Assembly: GCF_001439695.1 (NCBI RefSeq) | Contig: NZ_JYLL01000005.1 | Coordinates: 124,001 to 188,000 of the forward strand | Length of the DNA stretch: 64,000 nt | Direction of reading: 5' to 3' | From: Pseudomonas veronii | GTDB taxonomy: Bacteria > Pseudomonadota > Gammaproteobacteria > Pseudomonadales > Pseudomonadaceae | Shown: in pieces, positions 63,447 through 64,000 of the stretch | Position numbering within the stretch: the stretch's first letter is position 1 | Layout of the letters: the number at the start of each line of letters is the position of its first letter | Translations under genes and position numbers: made by a program | The notes under the pieces: generated by a model | What the model was told of the DNA's origin: nothing | Databases searched by the model: none | What the model saw: only the letters and a program-made list of their open reading frames with translations

Positions 63447-63547
63447 TGTAGGCGCGAGCTTGCTCGCGAAGAACTTCCAGACACCGCGTACATCCAGAAT
63501 GCTCGCGTCATCAGTGGCGATTTTCGCGAGCAAGCTCGCTCCTACAG
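63447..63547. repeat. Second-class REP pair between algF and algA
   Basis: TGTAGGCGCGAGCTTGCTCG and TTCGCGAGCAAGCTCGCTCC face each other about 65 nt apart. The core GAGCTTGCTCGC is different from the GGGGGCTTGCCCCC class seen elsewhere. It sits in the roughly 221-bp gap inside the algF-algA part of the alginate operon. Confidence 0.9.
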
Positions 63548-63573
63548 TGGGTTGCTGTCAGTCCGAGAAATGT

Positions 63574-64000
63574 TTAGCGGGTCGACACGGGGCGTTTCAC
63601 CCACACTGGCGACAGGCTTGAACCGGAGCCGGTGATGTACAGCACCGCCGCCTCACCACGCTCCAGGGCTACCGGTTTCACGTCGCCGACTTTCTTGTCG
63701 CCGTCGTACAGCGCCAGGCTGACCTTCACCGGGTTGATTTCACGCTCGCCACGGCCTTTGGCGGCGACGGCCTTGACCACGTCGGTCTTGCCGTCGGCGG
63801 TTTTCAGGGTCAGGGCCTTGTCGCTGAGGTTCTGCACGCGCACCAGGGATTTCTGTTTGTTCTTGAACGGCGGTTCTTCGATCAACTGCGGCTGACCGCT
63901 GCTGTTGTTGACCAGGGTGTAGTAGTGGTCGGCGGCGAGCTTGACCGACACGGTCTGGCTGCCCACCTTGGCGCTGTAGTCGCCGCCGGGCATGAAGCTG
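63574..64000 (-). CDS. algF: Alginate O-acetylation protein AlgF, C-terminal part (runs off window)
   Basis: 142 codons are visible and the frame continues beyond the window edge. The ATG at 63993 is internal (SFMPGGDYSAKVG). The chain is beta-rich with PGGDYSAKVGSQTVSVKLAA and ends SPVWVKRPVSTR, as in AlgF. AlgF is a periplasmic factor for O-acetylation of alginate with AlgI and AlgJ. It is followed on the minus strand by algA. Confidence 0.93.
   Translation of the reverse strand, partial: SFMPGGDYSAKVGSQTVSVKLAADHYYTLVNNSSGQPQLIEEPPFKNKQKSLVRVQNLSDKALTLKTADGKTDVVKAVAAKGRGEREINPVKVSLALYDGDKKVGDVKPVALERGEAAVLYITGSGSSLSPVWVKRPVSTR

Overview
The window is a stretch of Pseudomonas chromosome, most likely from the P. 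fluorescens group. The basis is high GC with strong C/G third-position bias, a Pseudomonas-type RNase P RNA, a complete mraZ-to-lpxC division and cell-wall cluster, an alginate-operon end (algF, algA), OprD and NodT family outer-membrane proteins, and many REP palindromes with a GGGGGCTTGCCCCC core. I see no phage, integrase, transposase, tRNA or CRISPR array. The species cannot be fixed from the sequence alone.

Layout. (1) 1-775, minus strand: N-terminal part of a probable type VI secretion lipase effector with a transthyretin-like front domain. (2) 1032-9266: acyl-CoA ligase, DUF1302 outer-membrane protein, DUF1329 periplasmic protein and a MalT-like LuxR regulator, a conserved Pseudomonas module thought to handle fatty acids or their esters. 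(3) 9393-14537: a metallo-beta-lactamase-fold hydrolase, an OmpA lipoprotein, and the minus-strand lpoA-yraN-diaA-dolP cluster. (4) 14758-16080: rsmI and rnpB. (5) 16332-34276: a sigma70-like promoter and MraZ operator, then mraZ-rsmH-ftsL-ftsI-murE-murF-mraY-murD-ftsW-murG-murC-ddlB-ftsQ-ftsA-ftsZ-lpxC, mostly with overlapping stops and starts. This makes lipid II precursor, builds the septal machine and commits lipid A synthesis.

(6) 34372-49172: accessory and regulatory genes. These are a membrane diguanylate cyclase, an OprD porin, an RND efflux operon with its own CusR/CusS-like two-component system and a perfect 16-bp palindrome upstream, a 77-residue conserved-looking small protein, an orphan solute-binding protein, a cysteine-cluster protein, an acetyltransferase, a CheV coupling protein, a 2-hydroxyacid dehydrogenase and a REP tandem array. 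(7) 49197-55132: a LysR regulator divergent from an outer-membrane factor/FUSC/DUF1656/HlyD efflux operon. (8) 55167-61306, minus strand: a MacAB/Dev-like ABC exporter operon with its own outer-membrane factor, then a DUF4440 protein, a short-chain dehydrogenase and a small membrane protein. (9) 61394-61850: a roughly 96-bp tandem repeat built from REP palindromes. (10) 61901-64000, minus strand: algA and the end of algF, separated by a second class of REP palindrome pair.

Most of the window is ordinary core genome. The points I judge most worth checking are the truncated effector gene, the DUF1302/DUF1329 module, the CusR-like palindrome at the RND operon, the two REP-derived tandem arrays, and the repeat inserted inside the alginate operon. 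I found no clear sign of a wholly new system.
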